Source: Erigeron canadensis
Taxonomy: Eukaryota; Streptophyta; Magnoliopsida; Asterales; Asteraceae
DNA: 64,000 bases
Assembly (NCBI RefSeq): GCF_010389155.1
Contig: NC_057767.1
Coordinates: 6,679,765 to 6,743,764 of the forward strand
Direction: 5' to 3'
Part shown: one piece after another, positions 10,946 through 22,600 of the stretch
Layout: every line of letters starts with the position of its first letter
How positions within the stretch are numbered: position 1 is the stretch's first letter
Notes under the pieces: model-generated
Told to the model about the DNA's origin: nothing
Database searches by the model: none
The model's input: the letters and a program-made list of their open reading frames with translations, nothing else
Made by a program: the position numbers and the translations under genes

Positions 10946-12738
10946 TTTGCATGCAATATTTTGTATTAGACTAGATAATATAAAGATACGACAAAAATCA
11001 ACCTTTTAACATGAAAATAGAAGGTTGATTTAACAAACTCTTCATAGAAGAGTTGGCCACCAGCTGTCACCTTTTATGAGCAACCTGAGTTCGAATCTTG
11101 ATACCATCACTGCTGGGGATTATGTGGGTACCAATTCGATACATGGGATCAAACGGTTATTATCAATCTACCGTTTTTTTAGAAGGTTGATTTTTAACAC
11201 AATTAAAGTAGAACACCTCTCTTATCTCATACACACGAACAATTCCTTGGCACTAACCATGACAACAATCAACCATCTACACTTTGATGATGTACGTTAA
11301 CTCTTTAATGTTTTGGTTTGAAATGTCTAGATGCCCCTTTATGCATTCGACATCACATCAAGCCTTAAGACATGGATTAGCTTACCTTGAGACAAGGATA
11401 AGCTTACATACTCATTAGCACGACAGGTATCTTCGATATGCGAATTGAACTACTCATATCCAGACCATGCACTTATAATCAATTCTCTTCATTAAGTGAC
11501 CACCAGACATAATCTTATCCAGCAATTGAGGCACAAATCCTTTTTTTTACTACATACGCATCCTCCATTTTTTCACATCACACACCCAAACTAACCTTTA
11601 TACAACATGTTAGGAAGTTATCAAAATATGAAGCTAGTTACTCCAAAGACACACTTATGCATCTCAAATCTAGGGACTAATAACACAACCACTTCTCGAG
11701 ATGCATCTATGTCTTCGGATCCATTCATTGTCTCTAAAGAGGCGCAATTTATCTCAATATTAGACTCTTTGAACAGATGTGCATTAATGATCTATATTTT
11801 TTTCTTTCTAAGTACTCCTCGCTTTAACCTACTTCTTTTATCATTAGATCAAGTAGGCACAGAAAATTCTATGTAAAAATTATTTACTCTGAGTAATTAG
11901 ATTTATATACAATGAAGTTTTAGATTGCATATATACATAATTTTATCCATATATTGTGCGGAGCCATCAAGACTAATATACTCATTTACCAAAGAAGATT
12001 CTATCTTTTATTTCATGTTAATTGTAATTTAGTATCATTAAAAGAACAATTCATTTTGAATATCAAATTTAGTCTCTATTGAGATATGAATTTTCTTAAT
12101 ATTATTGATGACATAACAAAAAGCTTTATATAACTAATATACAATACATGAATATAAAAATAATATTTTTAAAATATAACTCGATGAATAAGAATATAAT
12201 CAACTAATATAGATGGTTTCTTTATAGTCTCATGCAAGCTTTGTAAAGTTGGGATTTTATCTATGATCATTTTTGTTACAAGACTGAAATCATTAGATCG
12301 GATTGAAAGATCCTATTTACATGTGTTATCTACAATAAATAACTTGAGGGCTTTTTTTTAAAAACATTGCAACACCAAAATTATGAATTGAAATTTTGCT
12401 AAAATTTTGAAGTTAATCGTTTGGAGTTCAACATATTTAATATTTCGAGTATGATAAAAATCCGATAAAGTGACTACTAAAAAGTCATATATATTGTTTA
12501 CAATTTATTGATTTAACATTTCGAGTAAAATAAAATCAAATCCAAACGCGAGTGTCTGATCTCCTAATCACGGGACGAGATTCTTAAATAGTATCATATG
12601 TTTGTCATACATCTACAGATCCGAATCATTATTTTCTTAAAAACATCTTAACGACTTGCTTCACGTTTTTCATTCCATCACTCAACTTTATCCCCTAATA
12701 ATCCAATAACAAAAAACCCCCAGAAATTAAATAAGAAA
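10946..12738. other. Spacer upstream of the glycine-rich protein gene; one SINE-like head
   Basis: At about 11040-11170 a tRNA-like stretch ('CACCAGCTGTCAC' then the B-box-like 'TGAGTTCGAATCTTGATACC') resembles the head of a different SINE group, also seen near 55410 in the other strand. No boundaries or target duplication. The remainder is AT-rich, with no gene seen; it should include the promoter of the gene at 12739. Confidence 0.4.
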
Positions 12739-15700
12739 ATGTCCAACAGAAGAAACAACAACAACGATGAGGAAAAAGGATTGATATGGAAATTACCGGT
12801 GTCATATTCAGATAAATTAGGTAAACTAGGCCCTGCTTTTGGTATTGGCGCTGGTTGCGGCGTCGGTTTCGGTATCGGTTTCATCGGAGGTTATATCTCT
12901 CTCTATCTATCTATTCAACATATTATTTTCAACTATTTTGTACTACTCATTTGACTAATTGTTGCTATTTTTGTGGCTTTACTAATTTTGCTTAGACTTT
13001 AGGGATAAGTGTTTAGAAATGTATCCGCCTTTAGTCTAGATTCTATTGTATGTATTCAACTTAGAACATTTTTATCGTGTGTATTTTTTTTTTAAAGGTG
13101 AATTTCGCTTGAAACTTCGTGTCGCGATTCGACAGCGAGAGTTCTAACATACGTTGTCTTAACCGGGTCCGTGCTAGAAAGCTCCCTCGAAGTAGAATTG
13201 TCTATTTCAAATACCAAATGGGGAAAAAAAACCCCTAGTAATCCGTCCGAAGGCACGACGATTAATAGCGTATACCCTGCCCCTTAGACTTGAATTTCGG
13301 TATACCCAAGCCAAGCCCTCATAGAGGGACTACCTATATCTCAAAGTTGGTGGAATAGGGATTCGAATGTGAGACCTATAGGTCACTAGGGGAACTCCAA
13401 ACCACTACACCAACTCATCATTGATTTATCGTGTGTATTTAACTTTCAAATACTGTTATTGTATGTATGTGGTGGTTGTATTGTTGACGTGGCAACTTAT
13501 ATGGATGCTGCGCGCATTTGTAGAAGTTGCCACGTGGTGTACGTATAATAATTATATTTGGGGGTGATATAAAAAAACAGAGTTTGTTTAATTAAAACGA
13601 GATTGACTTTATTTATTATAGGCTGTTGGCAAAACAAACTGATATAAAGTTGTAATGTTAATGAAATGGTGTCAAGTGAAAAAGCAAAAAGAGGATTGAG
13701 ATTCTAAAGACAAAAATACAAGGATTTAACTTGGTTATGTCTGAATGTCTGATTGTTGTGATCGGTTAAAGCCATTCATAGGAACCAGAGATGTATATTA
13801 TTTAATTTTATTTAAAAGTGTTACCTGATGGAAACTCTAACTAGGAATAGTTATAACGATGGAATCATAAATTATATAGGAAAGCATTTGGGTCGGCTTT
13901 AGGCCTAATGAACCTCAACCCCTTCTTTCCACTTATTCATCTGAAATTCCACTTCGGGTTTCCTAACTACCAATATGGGTCAGGTTATATTCTCTTTTGG
14001 ATGCACAATCTTAGATATAGGTGACATGATTAGGATGGAAAGACTTTCTTTTTTTGGTTGGAATTTGTTAGGTGATTAACTAAGAGAAGTGTTATCTCAG
14101 GTGCGGGGTTAGGTCCTGGAATTCCTGGCATGCAGCTTGGTTTTGGATTTGGTGCTGGATGTGGAGTTGGTCTTGGATTTGGTTATGGTGCAGGGAGAGG
14201 CATTGCTTATGATGAGAATCGTAAATACTCTAATGTCGGGAAGTTATTTAATGGACAGGGCAATCTTCCTACTCAGTAAGTTGTGTGTGTTTGTATGTCT
14301 TTTCGCTTTGCTTATGATTCAGTTTTTCTAAATAAGTTTCATTGTAAGAATGTACCATAGACACTAAGCCGCCTATAAATAGAAGAGAAATGCAACCCTA
14401 CTTTGGCAGGCCTGCATTCAAGCCAGAGTATGCACTATGCATATGCTAAACATCTTTTTTAACTGGATATGTAATCCTAATAGTAATTCAAATCCATTCC
14501 TCGATTCTTGTTTTTTTAAAGCAGTGCACAGTGCATACCTTAGTCGGAAATGCTAGACCTGCCACATTCTTAATGACCTCTATGGAGGGGTTATATCTCA
14601 TAATCAAATCATTAGTTTTTCTTAAGCTCATTGTGTGCCTAGGTCATGATTTTGTGTCTATTCAACCATCCTTTGCACTTTATAATCTCTTCTTTAAGAG
14701 GCAGAAAATTCTTTATGAGATCATCATTACAGATTTAGGGAAATTTAAAAATTCAATGATTTTGTGGATCTATCCAAAAATCTTGCAACTATGCTGAAAC
14801 CTGAAAGTTTACTGCTTGATTTTTGCTAATTCTCTATTTTCTTTATGAACAAGTATGTTTTGTGGTTCATTGAAATAAGTATGTTAATGAACAAAAGCAG
14901 GACCTTTTGAATTGTTTAGGATGTTGATATGTATGAAGCTGATTATAACATGAAAAGAATGATTAAACAGTGATAACACGAAGAAACGTAAGTTGTATGA
15001 TAAAAGATAGTGATGGATATAGCTCGAGTAGCTCCCATGAAACCCCTAGTAGCCCTAGTTCCTTAGAACAATGATAAAAATCTCCACGACCTAAACAATT
15101 GGCTGTTAGCCTTATTTAAAGAACTACCGGACAAGACCTAACTTGTCCACTAAGAAATTACTATATTTAATTAACTAACTACCGAAAACAACATTTAACC
15201 CCCTAACTTTATTTCTATTGTAACTTCTGATCCATATCATTACTCCCATCCCCAAAAACACCTTGTCCTCAAGGCGTGACTTCAAAATTGCTTTAGGTGA
15301 TTCCTGGATCACATATGATGACTTGAAATTCCAAAGCTTGTTGACTGTATAGATGAGACGCAGACTCATTCATGGATTTGTCTTCCAACCATGCCTTAAG
15401 CTAATAAGTAGAGTCTTTTGAAACTGCTCAATAAAGTTATTAAACTGCCACTTCAACTTCATATCAGGTCTCTGTGCAAATATTTTCCCGATAGCAGATT
15501 GATTAGGTAAAACTTTCAGCAAGGCACTCTCACCTAGCACCCAAGTAGCCTCATTGTTTTCAATGAACTGATGACCTAATTCTTCTGACACCACCATGAT
15601 AGCTGTAGGTTTGATAGGATCAACATAAAACTCATCCTCATTGATCAGCGTTGGTTTAACCACCACTGTCACTTCCCTGAGCTCCTTACTGATTTCTTGA

Positions 15701-17654
15701 CTATCTGATTTTGTACCTTTATGATGTCTATGTCTTCAACACTAAAAACAACTTTGTTCTCTTTTTTCAAATCAAACTCCAAATCTTTTTTATAAAGGGA
15801 AGTAGGATCAAAAGGAGAGAAAGAATCTTGCAAGTCATGAGAATCAACTTTTAAAGCCAATGACATCACATCTTTCAACTTAGAACAACTATTTGATGCC
15901 ATTCAACAAAGATTTCCCTAATTTCAGGATCTAAACCATAGATGAATAGGTATATAGCGTACGTTTCAGAAATTTCTTCCAGAATTAACTGGAATAAGAT
16001 TTGAAACGAAATGCAATATTCTTTTACAATACCTTCTTGGCTAATTGCCATAATCTTCTCCAAAGCAAATTAAATGTTAACTGATGATTTTTTCCCATGA
16101 ATGAACAGTAGCAGTGATCAGTACGTGTGAACAGTAATTTATTTATATATTTTTTCCACTACCACAGGTTGCAAGAAGGATAGCTCTGATACCAATTGAT
16201 ACGAACCAATGGCTTGTATCAAATGATAAGAACAATAAGAAGGATAGGCTGGTATTCGAGAATCAGTAAACTCCTAAATTGATCAAACAAGAACAATAAA
16301 CTTCTGAATAATATTCCACACTTCAGAATTACAGCCCCATTCTTTTTATACTAATCCTATAGCTTGGTTAACAAGCTAACTAAATAATAATAATAATAAA
16401 TATATCAATAAAAATACTTTCCTAATAATAATACTAATACTAATAATAAATAATATGGAGACGTATCAGATGTAACCACAACTATTTAAAATTTGGGCTA
16501 TATGGGACTTGGTTTCTATGTATACTTACCACTGTCACAGGCTTTTTGCAACATAAAAATAATTACTACCAAGGCACCAACGTACACCTGCCTGAGAAGG
16601 ATTGGGTTGTGGTGACATTGTCTCATGAGAAACTAATGACGAGTTTCCATTTCTGTGTTTATGACTTTATGTCCTTTATATTTAAATTTAAAAACTGAAT
16701 TAAAGTGTATATACATAGGTTAAATTTTGTTAGTTGAGTTTAAATCCTTCAGCTTGTGCTTATTTTATATACCAGTATATGAATATTAAGGCAATTTGAT
16801 CTTTTCTTAGTTGTTGTTTGGGCCCATATATTACATTGTATGCAATCACACCTGAGATTGAACTTTTTAGAATCAAATAATAGGAATATTGATTCCTCTT
16901 ATATGGCCTTTAACTCATATTTTTCTAGAGGCTTTGTGGATTACCGGGATCCAAACTGCTTTATCGTAATTGATATAATATCATAGGAGTCCTAGCCTAG
17001 ATTACTCATGTAATAATAGTATAGCTTTGTTAGAAAGTGATCAAGAAATAAAGACATTGTGGCTTCAACTCCTCCCATTAGGGTGATTGCAAATGGTCAT
17101 TATATCAAGTAAATAGATGGACTGAACTAGGTGGCATTGGTATCTTGAATGTTGGTGAATGCCTCACCAACTCAACCGGAATTAAAGCTCAAACTGTTGT
17201 TCTCTTCCATGGTTTTTGACCACCAACTAACAGCTTTTTCGTAGATATACTAAAAGAAATATATGCAACTAATCTATCAATTTGGTCAATGTACCTGTAA
17301 CTGATCATCTGTCACCATTCTATGATACTGTTGACCACACATTGACCTATAAATTCGTTCCTTCCAATTAGTATCTCATGTGAAAGCCGTTTTGCTTTGA
17401 CAAACATAGAATTTTAGTGTCATTAACTTAAAAATCATACTCCGAGTTATTCATTAGTCTTTTGTAGCAATCCGAAAAGTTTATATTCTTGAAACAATCT
17501 TGAATTCATGGTTCCAAAATTTTTTACTAACCTTTCAAAACTTTGACATGTTGATACCAGGGACGAGATTGGTTTTCTGATTGAGGAGGTTGTTGTGAAC
17601 ACCAAGAAGTTAATCAAAGCAACTCACAGAGAGGTTGAAAAATGGAGACGGTAA
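12739..17654 (+). CDS. Conserved plant glycine-rich protein ('keratin-associated-like'), 3 exons, 139 aa
   Basis: Exons 12739-12889, 14101-14275 and 17561-17654 join in frame (phases 1 and 2) with GT/AG borders and total 420 bases including TAA. The protein starts MSNRRNNNNDEEKGLIWKLP, continues with a Gly-rich core of alternating GxGxG blocks with regularly placed Cys ('GIGAGCGVGFGIGFIGGAG', 'LGFGFGAGCGVGLGFGYGAG'), then 'YSNVGKLFNGQGNLPTQDEI' and a basic C-terminus ending 'KATHREVEKWRR'. This layout is that of a small conserved plant family usually annotated keratin-associated-like or glycine-rich; function is unknown. The Gly/Phe/Ile core could be membrane-interacting, which is inference. 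Intron 1 (1,211 bp) holds a SINE and intron 2 (3,285 bp) an LTR-element relic; neither damages a splice site. Confidence 0.9.
13087..13424 (-). mobile_element. Complete SINE (minus) in intron 1 of the glycine-rich gene, 16-bp target duplication
   Basis: Read on the minus strand it starts with A-box 'TTGGTGTAGTGG', B-box 'CATTCGAATCCC', has 'GTCGTGCCTTCGGACGGATT' and 'ACCCGGTTAAGACAACGTA' in the body, and ends in a poly(A) (the T run at 13084-13094). Direct repeats TTTATCGTGTGTATTT lie at 13071-13086 and 13425-13440. It is a relative of the SINE at 10629 in the opposite orientation. Confidence 0.92.
14971..16468 (-). mobile_element. LTR-retrotransposon relic with gag remnant, in intron 2 of the glycine-rich gene
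   Basis: On the minus strand: a 272-bp LTR (16197-16468) bounded by TGATACG/CGTATCA, two bases, then a primer-binding site matching initiator tRNA-Met (TGGTATCAGAGC, 16183-16194). Then come interrupted gag-like frames between 16063 and 15370, a purine tract (GGGGATGGGAGTAA) ending at 15240, and a second 269-bp LTR-like segment (14971-15239, TGATA...TATCA). The internal part is under 1 kb with no protease or polymerase. The two LTRs match well only at their ends and no 5-bp target duplication is present, so it may be very old, a recombinant, or two overlapping relics. 'GAGGACAAGGTG' before the purine tract is typical of the tail of Ty3/gypsy internal regions. Confidence 0.6.
15370..16063 (-). 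pseudogene. Gag-like coding remnant of the LTR element
   Basis: Three minus-strand fragments in different frames (16063-15875, 15902-15669, 15672-15370). The first contains 'ISQEGIVKEYCISFQILFQ' and 'YLFIYGLDPEIREIF', which resembles the plant retrotransposon Gag block with 'GLxPxIR'. The later fragments ('KKENKVVFSVEDIDI', 'RPDMKLKWQFNNF') are not recognised. Frameshifts between them show it is not functional. Confidence 0.5.
16500..17560. other. Remainder of intron 2, nothing recognised
   Basis: AT-rich intronic sequence between the LTR relic and exon 3. No further exon that would keep the frame was found. Confidence 0.4.
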
Positions 17655-18055
17655 CGGTATTGATGGATATTATTCACCTCTTGGCTGTTAGATATGTAAA
17701 TAATATGGTCATGTTATATATATACACACTATCCATATGTTTTCCTCGTAAGGTGATTATTTGAAAGGTTAAATTCTCATTATCTTACCAGGTGCACCAT
17801 ATGCTTCTAGTAAATGTGGTTTTATGGCTAGCTATCTCGCTTAGGGAACCCTCCCAAGTATTTTATGCAAGAGTTACATATATCTGATAATCTGATGCTT
17901 TGTGCCCCCCTCCCCCCCTTTTAACTATATTTCTGTCAAATCTTATACTTTGAAGACAATCTTTTCACTTCAAAACATGACGGGTGTTTAATGTTTAGTG
18001 AAACCAGACAAATGAAAACATTTGCAACACACAAAATCTAGTTTGATAAGTTTGA

Positions 18056-18320
18056 GGGATAAGTTTCTTGGAATGTAACAAATTTTGTACGAATGTCTTC
18101 ATTGTATGTAATTATCTTTAAATTATGTCTATTGTATGTAAGAAGGCATACGTGGAAATCATATATAGCTGCCATTTGTTAGTTTTTGATTGGTCGGATA
18201 CATTTTTTTTACATATAATAGACATAATTTAAAGATGATTACATATAATGAACACAACTTTAGTTATTTTACACTATAGACATTCGTTTAAAGTTTGTTA
18301 CATTTCAGGATACTTATCCT
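18056..18320. mobile_element. MULE-type MITE, 265 bp, with 9-bp target duplication
   Basis: Direct repeats TAAGTTTGA lie at 18047-18055 and 18321-18329. The ends are inverted repeats: left 'GGGATAAGTTTCTTGGAATG', right (reversed) 'AGGATAAGTATCCTGAAATG', continuing through 'TAACAAA' and 'ACGAATGTCT' to 'ATCTTTAAATTATGTCTATT', so almost the whole element folds back. A 9-bp duplication with long inverted repeats is the Mutator-like signature. No coding content. Confidence 0.85.
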
Positions 18321-18329
18321 TAAGTTTGA

Positions 18330-19642
18330 GCGAAAGCCTTAACGGCCATACTAATTTTCCTAAACCTACATATATACTGGATTATCATTATATGTTCAGA
18401 TCTGCGGTGCTATTTGAAATACTTTTAGATCCTCTAGCTTTGTGTATGGTATGGTTAGCATTTTTACGTCTTCATTGACACTATTAGTCTCGGACCCTCC
18501 TCTGTTAATGTTTGTACGATTGGATCCTTTGGTGTTGATGTTTGTTATTGTCGTCTATTTTGTTCGAAGTTATCTTGTGCCCCCAGTTTGTCTAAAATAG
18601 TCTCGACAATCTGGATTAGGCATACTTGAGTCCAATATGGTTCTACATGAATAATGATATCCAAAATGACTTCATAATTCGGAGCAAGATAATCGTGACA
18701 CATTAATCTGATATGCGCATGCTTAAACTGAAACTAGTTTCTTAGGATAGCCAGTTTCAGCTCATTTATTTTGTATCAAGTTGAATTTGTGTCGCGTTAG
18801 TTTATTACGTTGATCGTGTTATTTCTGCTTGTATACTTCTTTGTTTATCACTCCATACTCCTAATGGAGTGATTTTATTAATTTGACAGTACAACTGAAA
18901 TTGTTTTTGGAGACTGCTTAATTTTAAACTTTTGGATTTAATCAGTGATATCATAAAACTTCAAGACTAGTCTATAATCTACCCTTTTTAAACTATAACT
19001 TCAAGACTAGTCTATAATAGTTTCATATAACTGTTCAATTTTAAACTATATCTATTATTGAATTATTAGTTTTTGTCCATTCTTTTTTATAAATAACTAA
19101 GTATACTACTTTATCAAAAACTTAAATATATTTAAAAAGCCAACTAGCTAGAGCTAACAATCACCAATTATTTGCCACCAATTATTGGCCATGACTAGTT
19201 TTGCCCATAACCTCAATCACTCAATGTGTTTCTGACAAAGAAATCGAAAACAATGGTACTCGGGTTGTAGATGGTGTAACTGGAACTGTATACAAATCTC
19301 TTCCACAATTCCTTTTTTAGAAAGATCATATATATAGCCGCCTTATCCAAACAATATGTTAAATTATCCACACCAACAACACATATATTAAGAGAAGAGA
19401 TACATACGTGTCATATTAGAGATGCCACATGTGAGCTTTTAAAGAACTCCTTGGGGTGATTCTCAGAGAGATGACATGTTCAATGCAAAACCAATTTACG
19501 TGTTTGTTTTTCAACAAAGAGATTTCGTTATATATATAGATAGAAAAAAATTCATATAGATATGTATACAGGGCATACATAATCTTGTATCAATAGATTG
19601 ATATATATTAAGAGATTATATTTTATTATTATTGATATAGAT
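18330..19642. other. Spacer upstream of the monooxygenase gene
   Basis: AT-rich. A short direct repeat 'ACTTCAAGACTAGTCTATAA' occurs near 18957 and 18999. A TATATATAG at 19531 lies about 110 bases before the ATG at 19643 and is a weak candidate promoter. No other gene seen. Confidence 0.4.
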
Positions 19643-22600
19643 ATGGATGATGGTGAGTATGAAGTGGTGATAATTGGTGCGGGTATTTGTGGATTGGCGA
19701 CTGCAGTTGCTCTTCATAGGAAAGGCATCAAAAGTGTTGTAATGGAGAAATCAGAAAGCCTTAGGAACGACACCGGGACGGCAATTGGAATATGGCAAAA
19801 TGGGTGGCGAGCTTTGGATCAGCTTGGCGTCGCCGACAGTCTTCGCTCCACTGTCATCCCTATTCACAGGTAACTCTCTCTCTATATATATATATATCTT
19901 TTTTTAAGAAAAAAATGTTGAGCTTATTTTTGAGGTCGCTCTTGGTTCACATATTTCAAATTGGAATTGAAATTTAATTTTCTGAAATTGAAACTTAATT
20001 GACCTTTTAATGTATTTGGTTATTTAAAGATGAAGAAATTTCATTTTGTACAAATGCAAATATTTTCTCGTCTATGAGATCTTCATTCTATTGGGAGGAG
20101 AAGGAATTTCTTTCCATCCTTGAATTATCAAAAATACAAAAAATTCTGTCAAATTTAATTCTTTCAAATTCTTTTTTTATTCTCTTCAATTACATTGTAT
20201 GAATTTTAAATTAAAGAACAATTTTATTAATTAATAATTGTGTTGTATTATATTTACTAGTTAGTACTTCATTTATATATTTTGTAGTACTTCCTTTTTT
20301 TAGAATAATAATGTCTTTCTTCTATTGATTTGTTGTTAAATATATTTACTCACTAACAATCTGATAATTGTCTCAAATTGAATAATGTTTTACTTAAGTG
20401 ACAAGATTACAATAATGTCTATAAATTTTGAAATACTCGGCTCATTTGAATCAGTTTTTGAAAAATTGTATTAAAGGTAAGTTGATAAGTGATAACTTAT
20501 TTTATTTTATATTTAAAAGTAAACATTTATTTATTTGAGACAACCTAAAATAAAATGGCAGATTTTGAAATGGATGAAATATTTAGCATAAAAAACAATA
20601 GTTAATATTTAGATAGTACCATTGACTAAGAAAAAAGTGTATATATAGACAACTTTGATTTGTGTTTTAAAAAACGACCAGAAGGAGGGTAACCCAACCA
20701 GTAACCTGACCACACTATCTGCGGCGATGTAGCCGTAGAAAGTCACACACCCTTTTATCCGTACACTGTTGACTATGACAATTGACAGACACTTTTGCCT
20801 TATTCGACTTTCTGCGGCGACATCACTGCGGAAAGTCGAATCAGAAAGTCGAATAAGACAAATGTGTCTGTCAACTGTCATAGTCAACAGTAAAAGTCTC
20901 TGTCGATGCCGCAGCGGATAGTTGCAAAAAGACAAAACCACACTGCAGATCAACAGGGTACTTTGTGTATATAACCGTGTTTTCAATTTCATTTTCAATG
21001 CAATTTCATTCGCTTTCGTTTTCAAAACATACCACAATTTCATCCGCTCTCGCTCTCTATCGTTTTCATTTTACTAAAATTTTTGATCTTTGGGTATGTA
21101 TCCATCCATACATTTCGGTTTCATTTTACAATACATATCCGTACTTATAATATAAATGTTTATATATAGTATAGAACTATTAGTAATATATATCCATACT
21201 ATCCATACTATTAGTAATATAGGGGTTGGGTATTATAAAACAAGTATTAAAGTAAAATAAATAAGACATGATCTTGACCCTTGGATCATAGTTAAATTGA
21301 TGCACGAAGATTCACGAAGCAATTGATGCACAATGATTTTCATGCTGCACGGTGATCTTCAGTAAAGAAAAACCTATTGTTTTATTTGTTTTACTTTAAT
21401 ACTTGTTTTATTTTACCTAAAACCTAGTAATATATGTCTATACTATTTTCTACCTTTATATATGTATCTTACGTAAACATATATATATATGAATATAGAT
21501 ATAGATATTATACTTATGTGTAATTATGTATATAGTTATTGTAGTAACTATCTATAATCCTTTATAAAAAGGATTGAGTTTAAGAAATTCAGCATAATTT
21601 TTGTTCCCAAAATATCCCCACTTTATTTCTAAAGTTTCAAACTTACCATTCCACACAAAAAAAACCCACACATCTTAGAAACACATATCCACACAAAGAA
21701 AAAACCCACCGGTATCTTTCTTTATTTTTCTATAGATGCCTCCGGCGCAGGAATCAGATCCCCACCGGTGTCTTTTTTGTTTGTTTTTCTTGAATGTTTC
21801 GTATGTGATCACCGTAAAGCTGCCGCAACACGCGGACACCGGGCTAGTGTATATAAATATGGATACCATCAATAGTTACTGAACTAGATGTTGACATGTT
21901 TACTTTAATTGTTTCAGATGGATAGTTTGGAGGATATTTGGGCAGACCCAGAAAACGTACGTATTGAAGTGTCGAATGATGAGTTTGAGACACCTGATGC
22001 AGACAGTGAATTTGACTACGAAGCTGGAGACTTGGAAACCGAGGAGGTGTTTGCTTCCGTCGAAGAATTGACGGAGAGGGCTCAAAGAACAGCACTGGAG
22101 TTGGGTTATGTTCTAGTCAGACAACAGTCGAACAAAAACTCGTTAAAGGTGGTCAATAAAGTGACACTAATATGTCACCTCGGTGGACCACGCGATAAAA
22201 GGTTAATTGGGCCACCCAAACAGTCCAACAAGATAAGGTGTCCCTTTACTCTGGAAGGCCGCCTAGGGTATGATGGTGGTTAGAGGGTCACTGTCAAGGA
22301 GTGGAAACACAATCATGATCCAGCTACAGTATGCATACGCGAGACGAATGACGGAAGAAGAAAGGAAATTTGTGGGAAACCAATCGGATCGCGGTATGTA
22401 CCTACGCCAGATCCTGGTAAACCTCAAAAATGAATTTCCAGGAAACCTGACTCGAAGAGGAGACATTACCAACAATCTGAAATCGAGACGGAGGTCGGGC
22501 CAAGCAGGGCATACTCCAATGAAGGTACAAACATCATATTAGTGATTATGTACTACGTTGTTGGAAGTGACTTATTTACTATATCTTGTTCACTTGTCGC

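Noticed and set aside
12678..12884. Minus-strand ORF rich in Pro
   Set aside because: Antisense of exon 1 of the glycine-rich protein; Gly codons read backwards give Pro.
20609..21043. 144-codon minus ORF
   Set aside because: It runs across the MULE terminal palindrome and leader; the frame is fortuitous and not conserved in the other arm.
21779..21848. GC-rich palindrome as a transcription terminator
   Set aside because: It is the 3' hairpin of a Helitron, with the empty site visible in the other MULE arm.
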